DNA of 8,611 nt from CANLWN01 sp039815505 (GTDB taxonomy: Bacteria; Bacteroidota; Bacteroidia; Flavobacteriales; Flavobacteriaceae), in assembly GCA_039815505.1 (NCBI GenBank), contig JBCBZE010000129.1:1-8611 (forward strand), read 5' to 3'. Positions 6,456 to 8,611 of the stretch are shown here, piece by piece (position 1 is the stretch's first letter; the number at the start of each line of letters is the position of its first letter). Made by a program: the position numbers and the translations under genes. The notes below the pieces were generated by a model that was not told the DNA's origin, did not search any database, and saw only the letters and a list, made by a program, of their open reading frames with translations.

Positions 6456-7898
6456 ATGATCATTCGTCACCACAAGGCCTTTTTAAAAACGATACTTGTT
6501 GTATTATTTTTCATCTCCTGTGGTGAGGAAAAAATGCCCGAGAACCCAAACATCATCATGATCGTTGCGGATGATCTCGGGTGGTATGACTTGGGTTGTT
6601 ATGGCAATGACTTTATAGAAACCCCACATCTGGACAAATTGGCATCCCAGGGTATCCGTTTTACGGATGCCTATGCAGCGGCACCCCTCTGTAGCCCTTC
6701 CAGAGCAAGCCTGATCACGGGATTGCACCCCATAACGGTCCATATTACAGAGCATATCCATGGTAACCATCCCGCAGGACCCCATCAAAAACTCAAGACA
6801 CCGCCCATTGCACAACAGCTGAATTTGGAGTTCGAGACTATTGCCGAGGCATTGAAAGAGAAAAATTACCATACGGCCTTTATAGGGAAATGGCACCTTG
6901 GTGGTGGAGAATTCAAGCCTGATAATCGCGGGTTCGATTTGAACATTGCAGGTGCTTGGAATGGGCTTCCACAGAGTTTTTTCTATCCTTTTTTTGCTCC
7001 GGGTGAAAAGCCAGAGATTCAAAATACTTCAAAAGAAGGAGACTACCTGACCGATGTATTGACAAACAAAGCGATAGAATATATCACCAAAAAAAAGGAT
7101 TCCACCTTTTTCATGAGCCTCAATTACTATTCGCCCCATGTACCCATTGAAGCCAAGGACAGTCTGGTAGAAAAATATCGAAAAAAGCGAGGGGTAACCG
7201 ATGAATCCCTGTTACCCAATATTCACTATGCGGCCATGGTGGAAAGTATTGATATCAATATAGGTCGAATTTTAAGGAGGCTTAATGAATTGGATATTGC
7301 AGCGAATACCATTGTCATATTTACTTCGGACAATGGTGGGCTTTCGGTAAGGGAAGTGCCTGCCTTTGCCAAGCACACTCCACCTACGGACAACGGAATG
7401 TTGCGCGAGGGAAAAGGCTACGTCTATGAAGGCGGTATTCGCGAACCTTTGTTGGTACGTTGGCCTTCGGTGATCAATGAAGCTACGTTGGATTCAACGC
7501 CTGTGGTAGGCCAGGACTTTTTCAATACCCTTATGGAAGTTGCCGGAATTAAAAAAAGAACTTCCGATGGGGTAAGTCTTGCCCCTCTTTTTAAGGGCAA
7601 AACCTTACCTGAGCGTGGGATGCTTTGGCACTTACCTCATTATAGTCCACAAGGTGGGAAGCCATCCACTGCGTATCGCCAAGGGGATTGGAAGCTGGTG
7701 CGTCATTATGAAGATAGCCGTTATGAACTTTATAATCTAAAGGCAGACCTATCAGAAAGCAATAACCTAATAAAGGATCATCCCAAGCGATTTGAAACTT
7801 TGAAGGAAAAAATGAATGAAATGCTATTGGAAATGAACGCCAAATTGCCTGAACCAAATCCTAATTATATGGTTGGTGGGAATTCTAAATCAAATTAA
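6456..7898 (+). CDS. S1-family formylglycine sulfatase, lipoprotein
   Basis: Hydrolyses a sulfate ester, most likely on an algal or other sulfated sugar. A short signal peptide ends in the lipobox F-I-S-C (lipidated C22), followed by GEEK, so it is membrane anchored and possibly on the cell surface. The alkaline-phosphatase-like domain starts at PNIIMIVADDLG (31-42; metal ligands D39, D40). C79 in CSPSR is the residue converted to formylglycine and R83 completes the C-x-P-S-R motif. GKWHLG (144-149) supplies K145 and H147, H228 is in SPHVP, D292 and N293 are in TSDNGG, and K320 precedes the VYEGGIREP motif (323-331). All core active-site residues seen in S1 sulfatases are present, so it should be active once matured by a formylglycine-generating enzyme or anSME, which is not in this window. 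The 480-residue length is normal. The start was chosen because it gives a complete lipoprotein signal. It is divergent from GH43 and overlaps the esterase by one base. The S1 subfamily, and so the target sugar and position, is not determinable here. Confidence 0.95.
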   Translation: MIIRHHKAFLKTILVVLFFISCGEEKMPENPNIIMIVADDLGWYDLGCYGNDFIETPHLDKLASQGIRFTDAYAAAPLCSPSRASLITGLHPITVHITEHIHGNHPAGPHQKLKTPPIAQQLNLEFETIAEALKEKNYHTAFIGKWHLGGGEFKPDNRGFDLNIAGAWNGLPQSFFYPFFAPGEKPEIQNTSKEGDYLTDVLTNKAIEYITKKKDSTFFMSLNYYSPHVPIEAKDSLVEKYRKKRGVTDESLLPNIHYAAMVESIDINIGRILRRLNELDIAANTIVIFTSDNGGLSVREVPAFAKHTPPTDNGMLREGKGYVYEGGIREPLLVRWPSVINEATLDSTPVVGQDFFNTLMEVAGIKKRTSDGVSLAPLFKGKTLPERGMLWHLPHYSPQGGKPSTAYRQGDWKLVRHYEDSRYELYNLKADLSESNNLIKDHPKRFETLKEKMNEMLLEMNAKLPEPNPNYMVGGNSKSN

Positions 7899-8611
7899 TG
7901 AAAAATCTGATCTTGTTATTTTTGTGCCTATTGGCAGGGCAAGCGCATGAAGCCCAGCAAGCGCCATATTCATCTGTTTTCAACATTCCTTATTATCCTG
8001 ATTCCATTAACAGATCTGATAGTTATGCCGCCGAAAAATGCGTCTTGGATATCTACCATCCAAATAATATAAAGGATTTCGCTACACTGGTCTGGTTCCA
8101 TGGCGGGGGATTGGAAAGTGGAGATAAGTTTATTCCCGAACGACTTAAGGGACAAGGAATCGCCATAGTTGCCGTGAATTACAGATTATATCCTAAAGTC
8201 AAGAACCCCAAACATATAGAAGATGTGGCAGCAGCCGTAGCATGGGTCTTTAAAAATATTGAAGGCTATGGGGGCGATCCAAGCAAAATTTTTGTTTCAG
8301 GGCATTCGGCAGGTGGCTATTTGGCCAATATCATCGGGATGGACAACAAATGGTTATCGGTGCATAATATTGATTCCAATACGCTAGCTGGCATCATTTC
8401 TTTAAGCGGGCACACCACAACACATTTTACCATTAAAAAAGAAAAACATATGGCTGCTACACAGCCCATGATCGATGCGTTTGCACCACTATATCATATT
8501 AGGAAAGATGCCCCTCCGGTTTTGCTTGTTACCGGGGATAGGGAACTTGAACTTTTAGGGCGCTATGAAGAGAATGCGTATTTCATGCGAATGATGAAGG
8601 TAGTGGGGCAC
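7898..8611 (+). CDS. secreted alpha/beta-hydrolase esterase (3' partial)
   Basis: A serine carbohydrate-esterase-like or lipase-like hydrolase (Abhydrolase_3 / BD-FAE type), read from the ATG inside TAATG to the window end, 238 codons with no stop. It begins with a type I signal peptide (MKNLILLFLCLLAGQA, cleavage probably near residue 16), implying a periplasmic or secreted enzyme. HGGG at 68-71 forms the oxyanion hole, G-H-S-A-G-G places the nucleophile at S137, and D214 in VTGDREL is the likely acid. The catalytic histidine normally comes later and is lost beyond the right edge. A DPSKI segment (127-131) just before the nucleophile strand is common in this family. It overlaps the sulfatase stop by one base, so the two are probably co-translated. 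A role in removing acyl groups from the same glycan is inferred from context only; peptidase or lipase activity is not excluded. Confidence 0.88.
   Translation, partial: MKNLILLFLCLLAGQAHEAQQAPYSSVFNIPYYPDSINRSDSYAAEKCVLDIYHPNNIKDFATLVWFHGGGLESGDKFIPERLKGQGIAIVAVNYRLYPKVKNPKHIEDVAAAVAWVFKNIEGYGGDPSKIFVSGHSAGGYLANIIGMDNKWLSVHNIDSNTLAGIISLSGHTTTHFTIKKEKHMAATQPMIDAFAPLYHIRKDAPPVLLVTGDRELELLGRYEENAYFMRMMKVVGH

Noticed and set aside
6456..6463. Eight-base palindrome ATGATCAT covering the sulfatase start codon
   Set aside because: It is short and largely dictated by the first codons. There is no second copy near the other genes to suggest an operator.
6504..7022. 172-codon minus-strand open frame inside the sulfatase
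   Set aside because: It has no recognisable motif or signal and lies fully over the conserved sulfatase active-site region. It is an antisense shadow.
7274..7287. Perfect AAGGAGG followed by an ATG inside the sulfatase, suggesting an internal start
   Set aside because: The ATG is out of frame with the sulfatase and opens only about 20 codons before a stop. Bacteroidota rarely rely on Shine-Dalgarno, so this is chance.
1..8611. Insertion sequences, tRNA genes, direct repeats or CRISPR arrays
   Set aside because: Reading both strands showed no transposase, cloverleaf, or spaced repeats. Coding covers nearly all of the window.

Overview
The window looks like a fragment of a polysaccharide utilisation locus (PUL) from a member of the Bacteroidota, most likely a marine flavobacterium. 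The evidence is the gene content (GH2, GH78-like, GH43-like, S1 sulfatase, esterase), two lipoprotein signal peptides with a charged stretch after the lipid cysteine, start codons with no Shine-Dalgarno sequence in front of them, and a moderately AT-rich composition (judged by eye). There is no SusC/SusD pair, regulator, transporter, RNA gene, mobile element or CRISPR array in the window.

Layout: (1) 1-2493 (+) is a LacZ-type GH2 beta-galactosidase that enters from the left and lacks about its first 200 residues. (2) 2490-4841 (+) is an alpha-L-rhamnosidase-like (GH78-type) lipoprotein, joined to the first gene by an ATGA stop/start overlap. (3) 4838-6304 (-) is a secreted GH43-type five-bladed beta-propeller enzyme with a beta-sandwich-like domain apparently inserted before its last blade. 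Its stop codon interlocks with that of the rhamnosidase (CTAA), so the two converging genes have no intergenic DNA. (4) 6305-6455 is a 151-base divergent intergenic region, the only non-coding stretch and the likely regulatory site. (5) 6456-7898 (+) is an S1 formylglycine sulfatase lipoprotein. (6) 7898 to the window end (+) is a secreted alpha/beta-hydrolase esterase, overlapping the sulfatase by one base (TAATG) and cut by the right edge before its catalytic histidine.

How they may work together (inference): the sulfatase and esterase would remove sulfate and acyl groups, and the GH78-type, GH43-type and GH2 enzymes would trim exposed rhamnose, xylose/arabinose/galactose-type and beta-galactose-type residues. 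A sulfated, rhamnose-containing, branched polysaccharide fits, with green-algal ulvan a leading candidate. None of the substrate assignments can be proved from this sequence. The families are known ones; the most unusual points are the propeller with an inserted domain, the variant GH78 acidic motif, and the very tight gene packing on both strands.
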